The notes: generated from the letters alone by a model not told the origin. DNA of 52,692 bases from Clostridia bacterium (GCA_017886895.1 JAGHJD010000049.1:1-52692), one strand, 5' to 3'; shown: positions 33,839-44,990, numbered from the stretch's first letter. Made by a program: numbers and translations.

Positions 33839-33867
33839 ATCATACCTTTTTTAGAGGATTTTGGCAA
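33839..33867 (-). promoter_or_regulatory. yajC promoter
   Basis: Minus strand TTGCCA (33867-33862), 17-bp spacer, TATGAT (33844-33839), ~45 bp before the yajC start. Confidence 0.8.
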
Positions 33868-33925
33868 CTGTTTTTTTGCCGTCTTGCGAAAGAAAACGTC
33901 GAACGCGGCAATTTTTACCCGTTCT

Positions 33926-36491
<2,566 letters not shown>

Positions 36492-36723
36492 TGTTGACTT
36501 CTCTCTGCGTTTATGCCGCGCACAGTACTTGATTTTTCGTGAAAAAGCGCGGCGATGCCGCCGCTCCGCTCAGGATGACGAAAAAAGAATGTCCTCTTTT
36601 TAAAAATCAATTTGCGCGCCCGAAAACCACACTTTTCGGAAAGCCTGTTATAAATAAATGAATTGCGCGTTTCAAAATCGCATTTTGAATAAGCGCACCC
36701 AATTTGCCGTATGCTTACGGCTT

Positions 36724-36765
36724 TTATGAAAAGGGGTGAATGTGCGCGATTTCTAATAAACACTT
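36724..36765. repeat. Diverged partial copy of the three-hairpin element
   Basis: Plus-strand GGGGTGAATGTGCGCGATTT then CTAATAA resembles the end of the element at 36819-36979 (GGGTGAATTTGCGGCATTTC then TATAA). Only the last ~40 bp are recognisable. Next to it (36767-36800) is a hairpin with arms AAAAGGCAAAA/TTTTGCCTTTT. The remainder of the gap, 36492-36720, holds a CCGCTCAGGATGAC piece of a common dispersed repeat near 36570 and nothing else recognised. Confidence 0.5.
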
Positions 36766-36818
36766 GCAAAAGGCAAAATCACACTTTTGCCTTTTGCACC
36801 CTGCGCTTTATGGAAAGC

Positions 36819-36979
36819 GTGACGGAAGAGGGTGAATTTGCGGCATTTCTATAATGGTGTGCCCTGAAAGATGCCGCAAAGAGGGAGAAACCGCTGCCGA
36901 GCGGCTTTGCCGCGAACGGCGGTATCGCCCTCAGATCACGGAAAAATTTTTCGTCAGCTCGAAAAATTTTTCGTGAACC
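36819..36979 (-). other. Three-hairpin 3'-UTR element, copy A (after ruvB)
   Basis: Read on the minus strand it begins 4 bp after the ruvB stop. Hairpin 1: arms beginning TCACG and ending CGTGA around a conserved AGCTGA loop, with A/T-rich upper stem. Hairpin 2: closed by GAGGG/CCCTC, with variable content. Hairpin 3: TGCGGCAT/ATGCCGCA enclosing a conserved ~24-nt sequence with GGGCACACC and TTATAGAAATG. A conserved tail AATTCACCC-CTCTTCC follows. A second copy lies at 50400-50555 in the same sense relative to its upstream gene. Confidence 0.75.
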
Positions 36980-36983
36980 CTAC

Positions 36984-38030
36984 TCACTCGTCAAACATCG
37001 ACGTCTGCACGCGCTGCTTTTCGCTCATCTTCACGCCCATGTGCTCGTAGCCGCCCCGCAGGCACACCCTGCCGCGCGGCGTGCGCGCGATGAACCCGAG
37101 CTGCAGAAGGTACGGCTCGTACACGTCCTCGATGGTGTTCGCGTCCTCGTTGATGGTCGCGGCGAGCGTCTCCAGCCCCGCAGGCCCGCCGCCGAATTTT
37201 TCGATGAGCGCGCGCAGAAGTCCCCTGTCCGTATCGTCCAGCCCCAGCTCGTCGATGTCCATGCGTTTCAAGGCATAGCGCGCATCTTCGAGGGTCACGC
37301 GCGTGTTCCCTCCCACGGCGGCAAAGTCGCGCACGCGCTTCAACAGCCTGTTCGCGATGCGCGGCGTGCCGCGGGAGCGGCGGGAGATCTCCTGCGCGGC
37401 GTCGGGCGCAATGTCGATGCCGAGCACCTTCGCCGAGCGCGTCACGATCTGCGCAAGCTCTGCGGGGGTGTACATTTCGAGGCGGCACAAGACGCCGAAG
37501 CGGTCGCGCAAAGGAGAGGCGAGCATGCCCGCCTTGGTCGTCGCGCCAACCAGCGTGAATTTTTTGAGCGTGAAACGGATGTTGCGCGCAGAGGGACCTT
37601 TGCCCACGATGATGTCCAGCGCGTAGTCCTCCATCGCGGAATACAGCACCTCTTCCACCGAGCGGTTGAGGCGGTGGATCTCGTCGATGAACAGCACGTC
37701 GCCCTCGTTGAGGTTGGTGAGGATGGCGGCGAGGTCGCCGCTGCGCTCGATCGCGGGACCGCTCGTGAGTTTGAGCTGAACGCCCAGCTCGCTTGCGATG
37801 ATGTGCGCGAGCGTCGTCTTGCCCAGCCCCGGCGGGCCGTACAGGAGCACATGGTCGAGCGGCTCGCCCCGCATCTTCGCGGACGAGATATACACGCCGA
37901 GATTTTCCTTGACTTTGCTCTGCCCGACGTACTCCGCCATGGTCTTGGGGCGCAGCGCGTTCTCCTCCGCGTCCAGCTCCCCTTTCGTGCTCATGACCAG
38001 CCGTTCGGCGTCGAAATCCTCTTCAAACAT
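36984..38030 (-). CDS. ruvB: Holliday junction DNA helicase RuvB
   Basis: A 348-residue AAA+ motor that drives branch migration of Holliday junctions with RuvA. Walker A is GPPGLGKTT, Walker B with DEIH follows, and the sensor region and C-terminal winged helix ([20 protein letters not shown] onward) are present. The start at 38030 has an AGAGGA site. It follows ruvA by 57 bp. Directly after its stop lies copy A of the three-hairpin element. Confidence 0.98.
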   Translation of the reverse strand: MFEEDFDAERLVMSTKGELDAEENALRPKTMAEYVGQSKVKENLGVYISSAKMRGEPLDHVLLYGPPGLGKTTLAHIIASELGVQLKLTSGPAIERSGDLAAILTNLNEGDVLFIDEIHRLNRSVEEVLYSAMEDYALDIIVGKGPSARNIRFTLKKFTLVGATTKAGMLASPLRDRFGVLCRLEMYTPAELAQIVTRSAKVLGIDIAPDAAQEISRRSRGTPRIANRLLKRVRDFAAVGGNTRVTLEDARYALKRMDIDELGLDDTDRGLLRALIEKFGGGPAGLETLAATINEDANTIEDVYEPYLLQLGFIARTPRGRVCLRGGYEHMGVKMSEKQRVQTSMFDE

Positions 38031-38087
38031 AGTCCTCTGCCCTGCCAGAACCGCCCCGCGCGCGCAGACGCGCGCGCCGAAAGGTTT

Positions 38088-38681
38088 TTACATATTTTTG
38101 AGCGCGGAGAGGATGATCTCCTCCACGCCCTTTGCGCCGCGCTCCGCGGCGGCGCGCACGGCGCGCGTGCTCTCTGCACGCGTATAGCCGAGGGACATCA
38201 GCCCGACGACCGCGTCCTCCTCTTCGCCCGCAGCCGCTGCGGGCGAAGGCGCCTCCCCGCCCTTTGCGGGCGGCACGGGCGCGCTCTCGACCTTTTCGCG
38301 AAGTTCTAAAATGATGCGTTCCGCCGTCTTTTTGCCCAGCCCCTTCACGGCGCAGAGCCCCTTCACGTCGGACGAGGCGATCGCCACGGCGAGCTCGCCG
38401 AGGTTCATGCCCGAAAGGATGGCGATGCCCATGCGCGGGCCCACGCCCGAAACGGAGATGAGCTTTAAAAACATGTTCTTCTCTTCGGGCGAAACAAACC
38501 CGAACAGCGAGATGCCGTCGTCGCGCACCTGCAGATAGGTGTACGCCTCGCCCTGCCCGCCCGAGGCGAGCTTCGCGAACGCCGCGCCCGAGCAGGATAG
38601 CTCGTAGCCGACGCCGTTCACTTCCAGCAGCACGGTGCCTTCCGCACAGGAGAGCACCTTCCCTTTGAGATAGCCGATCAT
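38088..38681 (-). CDS. ruvA: Holliday junction-binding protein RuvA
   Basis: A 197-residue RuvA: OB-fold domain I (MIGYLKGKV onward), helix-hairpin-helix domain II (ISVSGVGPRMGIAILSG and CAVKGLGKKTAERIILEL), an acidic/alanine-rich linker and the C-terminal domain III (GLMSLGYTRAES) that contacts RuvB. It forms tetramers on four-way junctions. It lies between ruvC and ruvB. Confidence 0.97.
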   Translation of the reverse strand: MIGYLKGKVLSCAEGTVLLEVNGVGYELSCSGAAFAKLASGGQGEAYTYLQVRDDGISLFGFVSPEEKNMFLKLISVSGVGPRMGIAILSGMNLGELAVAIASSDVKGLCAVKGLGKKTAERIILELREKVESAPVPPAKGGEAPSPAAAAGEEEDAVVGLMSLGYTRAESTRAVRAAAERGAKGVEEIILSALKNM

Positions 38682-38715
38682 AAAAACTCCCGCTAACCGC
38701 GCTAGACTGCGCGGA

Positions 38716-39210
38716 TCAGATCGTGTACAGCCCCGAGAGGCGCGAGGTGAAAGAATGGCACAGCGCGACGGCGAGCGCGTCCGCCGCGTCGTCGGGGCGG
38801 GGAATGCCCTTCAGATGCAGCAGGTTCGCCGTCACGAGCTGGATCTGCCGCTTTTCCGCCTTGCCGTAGCCCGTCAGCGCCTGTTTGATCTGCATGGGCG
38901 TGTACTCGAACAGCCTGCCGCAGCGCTTGACGCAGGTCAGAAGCGCCACGCCGCGCGCGTGCGCGACGGCGATGCCCGTCGTCACGTTTTTGGTGAAAAA
39001 CAGCTCTTCGACGGCGACCTCGTCCGGCGAAAATTTGTCGAGCAGCCTGTTCATGCCCTCCTCGAGCATGGCCAGGCGCACGGGCAGCCGCTCCTCCTTG
39101 GGCGTCGTGATGACGCCGTAGTCCTCCGCGGCGACATTGCCCCGTTCATCCTTGCGGAGCACCCCGTAGCCGAGGGTCGCAATGCCGGGATCGATCCCCA
39201 AAATGATCAA
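38716..39210 (-). CDS. ruvC: Holliday junction resolvase RuvC
   Basis: A 164-residue resolvase. The first catalytic aspartate is in GIDPG, the acidic VEELFF segment follows, and the C-terminal DDAADALAVALCH supplies the final acidic residues. I prefer the TTG at 39210, which gives the canonical N-terminus MIILGIDPG and has AGGTG 5 bases upstream; another in-frame TTG at 39228 would add six residues. First gene of ruvC-ruvA-ruvB; divergent from argH. Confidence 0.95.
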   Translation of the reverse strand: MIILGIDPGIATLGYGVLRKDERGNVAAEDYGVITTPKEERLPVRLAMLEEGMNRLLDKFSPDEVAVEELFFTKNVTTGIAVAHARGVALLTCVKRCGRLFEYTPMQIKQALTGYGKAEKRQIQLVTANLLHLKGIPRPDDAADALAVALCHSFTSRLSGLYTI

Positions 39211-39245
39211 TTTGCACCTGTTTCGCAATTTTTTTTGTAAATAGC

Positions 39246-39274
39246 TTGAATTTTCACGGGAAATATATTACAAT
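39246..39274 (+). promoter_or_regulatory. argH promoter
   Basis: TTGAAT (39246-39251), 17-bp spacer, TACAAT (39269-39274). It predicts a ~120-nt leader before argH. A perfect 16-bp palindrome GCGCGGCATGCCGCGC (39287-39302) lies just after the expected transcription start. Confidence 0.75.
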
Positions 39275-39400
39275 GAAAGAAAGTATGCGCGGCATGCCGC
39301 GCGTCCCGCAAAAGGGCAAGCTGTTCCGCTCTCTATTGTAAAATTTTCGGCGGAATAAGTCAAATAAAATCAAGTCTGTTTTAGACGGGAGTGTGCAATC

Positions 39401-40786
39401 ATGAAACTGTGGGAAGGGCGCTTTACGGGCGCGAGCGCAAAAGGTGCGGACGACTTCAACCAATCTCTCTCTTTCGACTACAAGCTGTACTGGCACGACA
39501 TTCTCGCGAGCATCGCGCACGCGAAAATGCTGGGAGAGACGCAGATCATCCCCAAGGACGAGGCGGACAGGATCGGCGACACGCTGATCAACATGCTCGC
39601 GGACATTGAAAAGGGAAATCTGCAGCTCGACGGCGCGGAGGACATCCATACGTTCGTCGAAAACGAGCTCGTGCGCCGCATCGGCGCGGTCGGCAAAAAG
39701 CTGCACACCGCCCGTTCGCGCAACGACCAGGTTGCAACGGACCTTCGCCTGTACTGCAAGGACAGCATCGTCTCTCTCTGCGGGCTCTTGCGCACCCTCA
39801 TCAATACCCTTCTGGATATTGCGAACAACAACGTGCAGTTCATCATGCCGGGGTACACGCACCTGCAGAAGGCGCAGCCCGTCTCCGTGGCGCAGTACAT
39901 AAACGCGTACAGCGAAATGTTTTTGCGCGACCTTGAACGCTTTACGGACTGCTACAAGCGCACGGACGTGATGCCGCTGGGCAGCGGCGCGCTCGCGGGG
40001 ACGGACTTCCCCATCGACCGCAGGCTGACGGCGAGCCTCCTCTCCTTCTCGGAGATCTCGCAGAACTCCATCGACGCCGTTTCGGACAGGGATTTCGTCG
40101 CGGAATACATCTTCTGCTGCGCGACGGTGATGATGCACCTCTCCCGTTTTTCGGAGGATCTCATCCTCTTCTCCTCGGACGAATTCCGCTTCATCGAGAT
40201 CGCCGACTCGTACGCGACGGGCTCTTCGATCATGCCGCAGAAGAAAAACCCCGACATCCCCGAACTCGTGCGCGGCAAAACGGGGCGGGTGTACGGCAGC
40301 CTCACTGCGATCCTGACCGTACTCAAGGGCATCCCCCTCTCCTACGACAAGGACCTGCAGGAGGACAAAGAGGCGCTGTTCAACGCGGAGGACACCGTGC
40401 GCGCCTGCCTGACCATCTTCAACGAACTTCTGCAGAATATCTCCTTCGACACCAAGCGCATGCGCGCTGCGGCGAGCAGCGGGTTCACGACCGCGACGGA
40501 CATCGCGGACTACCTCGTCGAGAAGGGGCTCCCCTTCCGCGACGCGCACGCGCTCACGGGGCAGATCGTGCGCTACTGCATCGAGAACGGCAAAAAGCTC
40601 GAGACGCTGGAACTGCCCGTGTACCAGAGCTTTTCCTCCCTCTTTGACGAGGAGATCCTGCAGCGCGTCCGCGTCGGCAAATCCGTCGAGGCACGCAAGG
40701 TCATCGGCGGCAGCGCGCGCAGCGCCGTCCGCGAAAATATCCGCTCCATCACCCGCCGCCTGAACAGGATGTTCAAGGACGAATAA
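39401..40786 (+). CDS. argH: Argininosuccinate lyase
   Basis: A 461-residue member of the fumarase/aspartase superfamily that splits argininosuccinate into arginine and fumarate, the last step of arginine synthesis. The superfamily signature GSSIMPQKKNPD is intact, as is the N-terminal KLWEGRF. Other arginine genes, including the usual partner argG, are not in the window. The gene is divergent from ruvCAB and ends in two hairpins shared with the convergent ferritin gene. Confidence 0.97.
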   Translation: MKLWEGRFTGASAKGADDFNQSLSFDYKLYWHDILASIAHAKMLGETQIIPKDEADRIGDTLINMLADIEKGNLQLDGAEDIHTFVENELVRRIGAVGKKLHTARSRNDQVATDLRLYCKDSIVSLCGLLRTLINTLLDIANNNVQFIMPGYTHLQKAQPVSVAQYINAYSEMFLRDLERFTDCYKRTDVMPLGSGALAGTDFPIDRRLTASLLSFSEISQNSIDAVSDRDFVAEYIFCCATVMMHLSRFSEDLILFSSDEFRFIEIADSYATGSSIMPQKKNPDIPELVRGKTGRVYGSLTAILTVLKGIPLSYDKDLQEDKEALFNAEDTVRACLTIFNELLQNISFDTKRMRAAASSGFTTATDIADYLVEKGLPFRDAHALTGQIVRYCIENGKKLETLELPVYQSFSSLFDEEILQRVRVGKSVEARKVIGGSARSAVRENIRSITRRLNRMFKDE

Positions 40787-40837
40787 GCGGACGGGACCCG
40801 CAAACAGTGCATTAAAAAAAACGGACAGACAGGATAA

Positions 40838-40866
40838 CAACGCCCCGCGCGACGCGCGGGGCGTTG
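40838..40866 (+). terminator. GC hairpin after argH
   Basis: A perfect 13-bp stem (CAACGCCCCGCGC) with a GAC loop, without a T-run; it precedes the stronger terminator at 40877. Confidence 0.55.
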
Positions 40867-40876
40867 TGCACAAAAA

Positions 40877-40905
40877 CGGGGAGCGGCAATCTCTGCCGCT
40901 CCCCG
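40877..40905. terminator. Bidirectional terminator between argH and ferritin
   Basis: A perfect 12-bp stem (CGGGGAGCGGCA) with a 5-base loop. CTCTTTTTCC follows on the plus strand and TTTTTG on the minus strand, so it ends both convergent genes. Confidence 0.9.
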
Positions 40906-40936
40906 TCTCTTTTTCCGCAAGCCAAAGCGGGGGAAA

Positions 40937-41461
40937 TCAGGCGTTCGTCTCCGTCCCCGCGTTGAAAGGCGCGTAAACGCGCGCCGCAAGATCCTTGTCG
41001 AGAAGGTACAGGCTGCGGGCGTCGCCGCCGAACAGCTTCATCTTCTTGATGAGGTCCTCCGCGTTCTTCTCCTCTTCGCCCTGCTCCTTGACGAACGCGT
41101 CAAGGAACTGCATCGTGCGGAAGTCCTTTACCTCGGAAGCCCCCGCATAGACCTCGTTGATGCTCGCGCTGATGTAGCGCTCGTGCGCGAGCCCCGCCTC
41201 CAGGACCATGAGCGCAGCCTCGAACGTTTTGTCGGGGCGGGCGATCGCGTCCAGCCGCACGCGGCAGCCGCTGTCGCACAGATAGGTGCGGATGGCGAGC
41301 GCGTGGTCGAGCTCCTCCTGCGCCTGCACCTCGTACCAATGCGCAAAACCCGCAAGCCCCGCATCCTCGAACCAGTTCGCGAAATCCAGGTACAGATACG
41401 CGGAATAAAATTCTTTGTTGAGCTGCTCGTTGAGCAGGCCCGCGACCTTCTTATCCAACAT
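40937..41461 (-). CDS. Bacterial ferritin
   Basis: A 174-residue non-haem ferritin that oxidises and stores iron in a 24-subunit shell. The four-helix bundle carries the diiron ligands: the Glu in LNKEFYSAYLYL, the QAQEELDHA segment (Glu and His), and further Glu/Gln in the second half. The start at 41461 (MLDKKVAGLL) has an AAGGAGG site; an upstream in-frame start lies inside the promoter. Single-gene unit with its own promoter and terminator. Confidence 0.95.
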   Translation of the reverse strand: MLDKKVAGLLNEQLNKEFYSAYLYLDFANWFEDAGLAGFAHWYEVQAQEELDHALAIRTYLCDSGCRVRLDAIARPDKTFEAALMVLEAGLAHERYISASINEVYAGASEVKDFRTMQFLDAFVKEQGEEEKNAEDLIKKMKLFGGDARSLYLLDKDLAARVYAPFNAGTETNA

Positions 41462-41488
41462 AACAAACAGCCTCCTTTTTTTTCTTTC

Positions 41489-41517
41489 AGTATAGACCTT
41501 TTTCAAGAAAATAGCAA
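41489..41517 (-). promoter_or_regulatory. Ferritin promoter
   Basis: Minus strand TTGCTA (41517-41512), 17-bp spacer, TATACT (41494-41489), about 30 bp before the ATG. Confidence 0.75.
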
Positions 41518-41545
41518 GCATTTGAAAAACCTGCAGCGCAGAAAA

Positions 41546-41577
41546 GCCCGCCCTCCCGCTGTTGCGGGAGGGCGGGC
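41546..41577 (-). terminator. Terminator of the hom operon
   Basis: A perfect 14-bp stem (GCCCGCCCTCCCGC) with a TGTT loop, followed on the minus strand by TTTTC; 18 bp after the hom stop. Confidence 0.9.
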
Positions 41578-41595
41578 AGCCCCGAAAAACCTGTT

Positions 41596-42879
41596 TCAGC
41601 CCTCGACCCTGATGAGGCTGTCCACAGACAGCACATCGGGCAGGGCGCGGATCTTTTCGACGGCGCGGCGCACGGCAAGCTCGTGCGTTTCGTGCGTGAC
41701 GAGGATGACGGGCACGCCGTTTTCGTCCATGTCGCCCTTCTGCAGAAGGTCTGCGATGCTGATGTTGCTCTTTGCGAAGATGCCCGCCACTTTTGCGAGC
41801 ACGCCCGCCCTGTCCTTGGCGGTAAAGCGGATATAGTAGCGGCTCTTGAAATCGGTGACGAACTTCACGCCCTTCTCGGGCAGCAGCGTATTTTTAAAGG
41901 ACGCGTACTTGTGGTCGGCATGCGTCGCCGCATAGATGACGTCCGAAACGATCGCGCTGCCCGTGGGGAGCGCGCCCGCGCCCCTGCCGTAGAGCATCAC
42001 GTCGCCGACGCTGTCGCCCTGCAGAAAGACGGCGTTGAAACTGTCGCTGACGGAGGCGAGCGGGTGGTCTTTGCGGATGAAGGCGGGGTGCACGCGCACC
42101 TCCACGCCGTTTTCGCCGTTCTTGCCGATCGCAAGAAGTTTCAGCACATAGCCGAGATCCCTGCCGTGCGCGATGTCGAGCGCGGACACGTTTGCTATGC
42201 CTTCGCGGTACACCTTTTCGAGAGGCACGCGCGTATGGAAAGCGAGGCTGGAGAGGATGGAGAGCTTATACGCCGCGTCGAACCCTTCCACGTCCGCGGT
42301 CGGGTCCTTTTCGGCATAGCCGAGCTTCTGCGCGTCCCTGAGCACGGTCGCATAGTCCGCTCCCTCGCGCGTCATGCGGGTGAGGATGTAGTTCGTCGTG
42401 CCGTTGATGATGCCCGTCAGGCGGGTGATGACGTTGGACTGCACGCCGTCGGTGAGGGTGCGGATGATGGGCACGCCGCCGACGCAGCTCGCCTCGAAGT
42501 ACAGCCCCGCGTTGGTGCGCTTTGCCGCCTTTTCGAGTTCGTACCAGTGCTTGCAGAACAGCTCCTTATTGGAGGTGACGACCGTCTTTCCGCTGTGCAG
42601 CGCCGCAAGGACGAAGCTGCGCGCAGGCTCTACGCCGCCGATGACCTCCACCACGATATCCACCGCAGGGTTCGAAACGATCTGCGCGATGTTGTCCGCG
42701 ATCCTGCTCTCCTCGATGCCGAGGTCGAGCGCGCGCTGTTTATTGATCTCGAGCACGTTCTCGACGACGATATCGACGTGCTGCGTGCGGCGGTAAAAGT
42801 CTCTGTGATCGCGCAGGATCTTATAAGTCCCGCTCCCGACGACCCCCAGCCCGAGGATCGCGACGCCAACCGTCTTCAT
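41596..42879 (-). CDS. hom: Homoserine dehydrogenase
   Basis: A 427-residue enzyme that reduces aspartate semialdehyde to homoserine, the branch point to threonine and methionine. The Rossmann motif is GLGVVGSG (10-17); the substrate/catalytic block includes GIINGTTNYILTRM and YAEKDPTADVEGFDAAYK; a C-terminal ACT domain (YYIRFTAKDRAGVLAKVAGI) suggests feedback control. The start at 42879 has a strong AAGGAGG site. As read, the upstream coaX frame runs into this gene without a stop, but I treat them as separate genes (see coaX). Confidence 0.95.
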   Translation of the reverse strand: MKTVGVAILGLGVVGSGTYKILRDHRDFYRRTQHVDIVVENVLEINKQRALDLGIEESRIADNIAQIVSNPAVDIVVEVIGGVEPARSFVLAALHSGKTVVTSNKELFCKHWYELEKAAKRTNAGLYFEASCVGGVPIIRTLTDGVQSNVITRLTGIINGTTNYILTRMTREGADYATVLRDAQKLGYAEKDPTADVEGFDAAYKLSILSSLAFHTRVPLEKVYREGIANVSALDIAHGRDLGYVLKLLAIGKNGENGVEVRVHPAFIRKDHPLASVSDSFNAVFLQGDSVGDVMLYGRGAGALPTGSAIVSDVIYAATHADHKYASFKNTLLPEKGVKFVTDFKSRYYIRFTAKDRAGVLAKVAGIFAKSNISIADLLQKGDMDENGVPVILVTHETHELAVRRAVEKIRALPDVLSVDSLIRVEG

Positions 42880-42929
42880 GGCTATGCCTCCTTTCCGAAA
42901 TCCGTTCGGGGCGCAGACCGCAGCGGGTC

Positions 42930-43707
42930 TCAGCCCCTTTCCTCCGTGTTCAGATCGTACAGATATTTCAGCCTGCAAAGTGAGCAGTTTATCCACCACG
43001 CCGATGCAGGAAATCTCCTTGGCGATGATCTCGCTGAACCCGCCCGTAGCCACGACGGGCATGTCCGGCCTTTTCATCTCGCGGCGGATCTTTTTGACGA
43101 TATAATCGACCAGCCCCGCAAACCCGAACACCAGCCCCGCCTGCATGTTCGTGATCGTATTCTTCCCGATCACGCTCTTGGGCGTTTCGATCTCGACGCG
43201 CGGCAGCTTTGCCGTGCCCGAGACGAGCGAATCCATCGAACCGCGGATGCCCGGGGCGATCGCGCCGCCGATAAATTCGCGCTTTTCGTTGATGACGTTG
43301 AAGGTCGTCGCCGTGCCGAAATCGATGACGATGACGGGTGCGCCGTATTTGCGGATCGCCGCGACGTCGTTGACGATGCGGTCCGCCCCGACCTCGCGCG
43401 CGTTGTCCACGCGCAGGTCGTGCCCCGTCTTCAGCCCCGCGCCGACGAGCAGCGGCTCCACGCCGAGATACCCCGAACACATGTGCGAGATCGTATAATT
43501 GAGCGAGGGCACGACGGAGGAGATGATCGCCCCGTCGATGTCCGCGGCATAGATCTTCTGCACCGCGAGCATGTCGATGATGGCGGTGCCGTACTGGTCG
43601 CTCGTGCGGTTGAGGTCTGTCGCCACGCGGAAACTGACTTTCAGTTCGTCGCCTTCAAACAGCCCGTACTTGATATTGGTGTTGCCGATGTCGATGCAAA
43701 GTACCAT
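42930..43707 (-). CDS. coaX: Type III pantothenate kinase, apparent frameshift near 3' end
   Basis: CoaX phosphorylates pantothenate, the first step of coenzyme A synthesis. The ASKHA-fold motifs are present: DIGNTNIKYGLF (ATP), the GADRIVNDVAA segment, and IDFGTATTFNV. Near the end the reading frame breaks: in frame, LLTLQ is followed by unrelated residues and runs open into hom, while the +1 frame from about 42972 reads LKYLYDLNTEERG and a stop at 42930-42932. That is the normal CoaX ending and gives ~258 residues, the family length. So one extra base near 42972 (real mutation or sequence error) produces a false CoaX-Hom fusion. The start is 1 bp after the ECF gene stop. Confidence 0.88.
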
Positions 43708-43708
43708 T

Positions 43709-44548
43709 TCAGTTCCCGTTCTTCTGCGCCGCAGGCTTGTTCGGCGTCCCGCGCCCTTTCCCCTGCGGAAGCTCCTCTTCTATCCCGACGAGCACCGCGT
43801 CCTCCTGCGGGAGGTCCTCCTCTGTCTCGACGAGGACCGCGTCCGCGTTCTTCGTATCGAGCAGGAGCGTCTGTTCCCCCTCCGAAAGCCGGGCTGCGGG
43901 CGCGCCCGCCCCGATCGCTGCGGCAGGCTTTTTCGCCGCCTTCTTTTTCATCGTTTTCCCGACGACGCGCATGACCGTATAGATCGCGGGAGACGCGACC
44001 GCGTTGATCGCAAACTCTACAAGGAAATTCACGCCCGCGCAGCCGATGATCAGAAAATAGATGACCGTCGACCCGTCCGCCACGAAATTCGCCTCGAGCG
44101 TCCCGCTCATGAGCAGACCGCCGAGAATGAACAGCCCCGTATTGACGATCGGCGCGGAGACGGACGCGACGAACACGCCCGCATACGGGTTCTTCTTTGA
44201 AACCGGCTTAAACAGCAGCCCCGCGACGAGCCCTGCGGCGATGCCCTTGACAAGGCAAAGCGCGCTCGTGAGCACGGGATGGTCGGCAAACAGGATATAC
44301 GTGAACCCGTCTACCCCCGTAATGCCGTAGATGAGCACGATCAGCCCGAACACAAAGCCGAGGAACGCACCCGCGAGCGGCCCCAAAAGCACCGCGCCGA
44401 GCACGATCGGCACGAGCACGAAAGAAAGGCTCGTTGCGCCGATGCGGATATACCCGCCCCAGATCTGCAGCACGACGACCAGCGCCACCAACACCGCCAG
44501 AAAGGCAATGTTCTTTGCCGTAAAAAACGGCTTTCTCCTCTTTTCCAT
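43709..44548 (-). CDS. ECF transporter S component, probably for pantothenate
   Basis: A 279-residue membrane protein with about six helices (residues ~10-205) in the pattern of ECF-type vitamin uptake subunits, followed by a long cytoplasmic tail rich in Ala/Glu that holds a doubled DAVLV-x-[TI]EE-[DE]LPQ motif. The S component binds the vitamin and works with a shared ECF energising module encoded elsewhere. The stop is 1 bp before coaX, so pantothenate is the likely ligand (PanT-like); this is inferred from context. The start at 44548 (MEKRRKPF) has an AGGAGG site. Confidence 0.82.
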   Translation of the reverse strand: MEKRRKPFFTAKNIAFLAVLVALVVVLQIWGGYIRIGATSLSFVLVPIVLGAVLLGPLAGAFLGFVFGLIVLIYGITGVDGFTYILFADHPVLTSALCLVKGIAAGLVAGLLFKPVSKKNPYAGVFVASVSAPIVNTGLFILGGLLMSGTLEANFVADGSTVIYFLIIGCAGVNFLVEFAINAVASPAIYTVMRVVGKTMKKKAAKKPAAAIGAGAPAARLSEGEQTLLLDTKNADAVLVETEEDLPQEDAVLVGIEEELPQGKGRGTPNKPAAQKNGN

Positions 44549-44990
44549 GAAAAGACCTCCTCGGATTTCCCGCTGCGGGAATATCCGTGACAAAAAAATA
44601 TTTATGCGTTTTTTCAAGGGGTAAGGCCCGCAAAAGGGTGCCCTCCCCGCGCATAGTATGTTCAGCGTGCCGCCTTCTCTTGCACGGCACGCGGACGGGA
44701 AAATGCCCGTCACGGATACATATTATAGCAAATCCCGCGCGCAATGGCAAGCAAATCAAACCCGCAATTCCCCCGCGAAACCGCGCCGCAGGCGGCAAAG
44801 GGGCGCCAAACGGGCGGAAAGCAGGCGGCAAAGGGGCGCCGCGGCGGAACATTCCGCGCGCCTGCCGCGTAAAATGAAGTATGGGCAACCGAAGAAAAAC
44901 CGCCGCAAAAGCGGCGTCGGCGCCCGTAAGCCGCGGCAAACAGAACGAACTTTACATATCTGCCTGCCGCCAAACAGGAGGAAATCATCA
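44549..44990. other. 442-bp divergent intergenic region
   Basis: It contains the promoter and ~165-nt leader of the ECF gene. In the leader (minus sense) a hairpin CGTGCCG...CGGCACG lies at about 44674-44699 and a GGGCACCC-type hairpin follows. I see no match to TPP, FMN, cobalamin, SAM or preQ1 riboswitch cores. Closer to the plus-strand gene, GGCGGCAAAGGGGCGCC occurs twice (near 44795 and 44829). No gene is supported here. Confidence 0.6.
44722..44750 (-). promoter_or_regulatory. Promoter of the ECF-coaX-hom operon
   Basis: Minus strand TTGCCA (44750-44745), 17-bp spacer, TATAAT (44727-44722). Confidence 0.85.

Noticed and set aside
39273-39341. Leader peptide with arginine codons before argH (attenuation)
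   Set aside because: The first ATG lies upstream of the predicted transcription start, there is no ribosome binding site at any in-frame ATG, and no terminator/antiterminator pair is visible.
41596-43707. A genuine CoaX-homoserine dehydrogenase fusion protein
   Set aside because: The +1 frame contains the normal CoaX C-terminus and a stop, and hom has its own strong ribosome binding site, so a frameshift is the simpler account. It is kept as a finding to check.
44549-44721. TPP or other vitamin riboswitch before the ECF gene
   Set aside because: I looked for the conserved cores of TPP, FMN, cobalamin and preQ1 riboswitches and found none; only unspecific GC hairpins are present.
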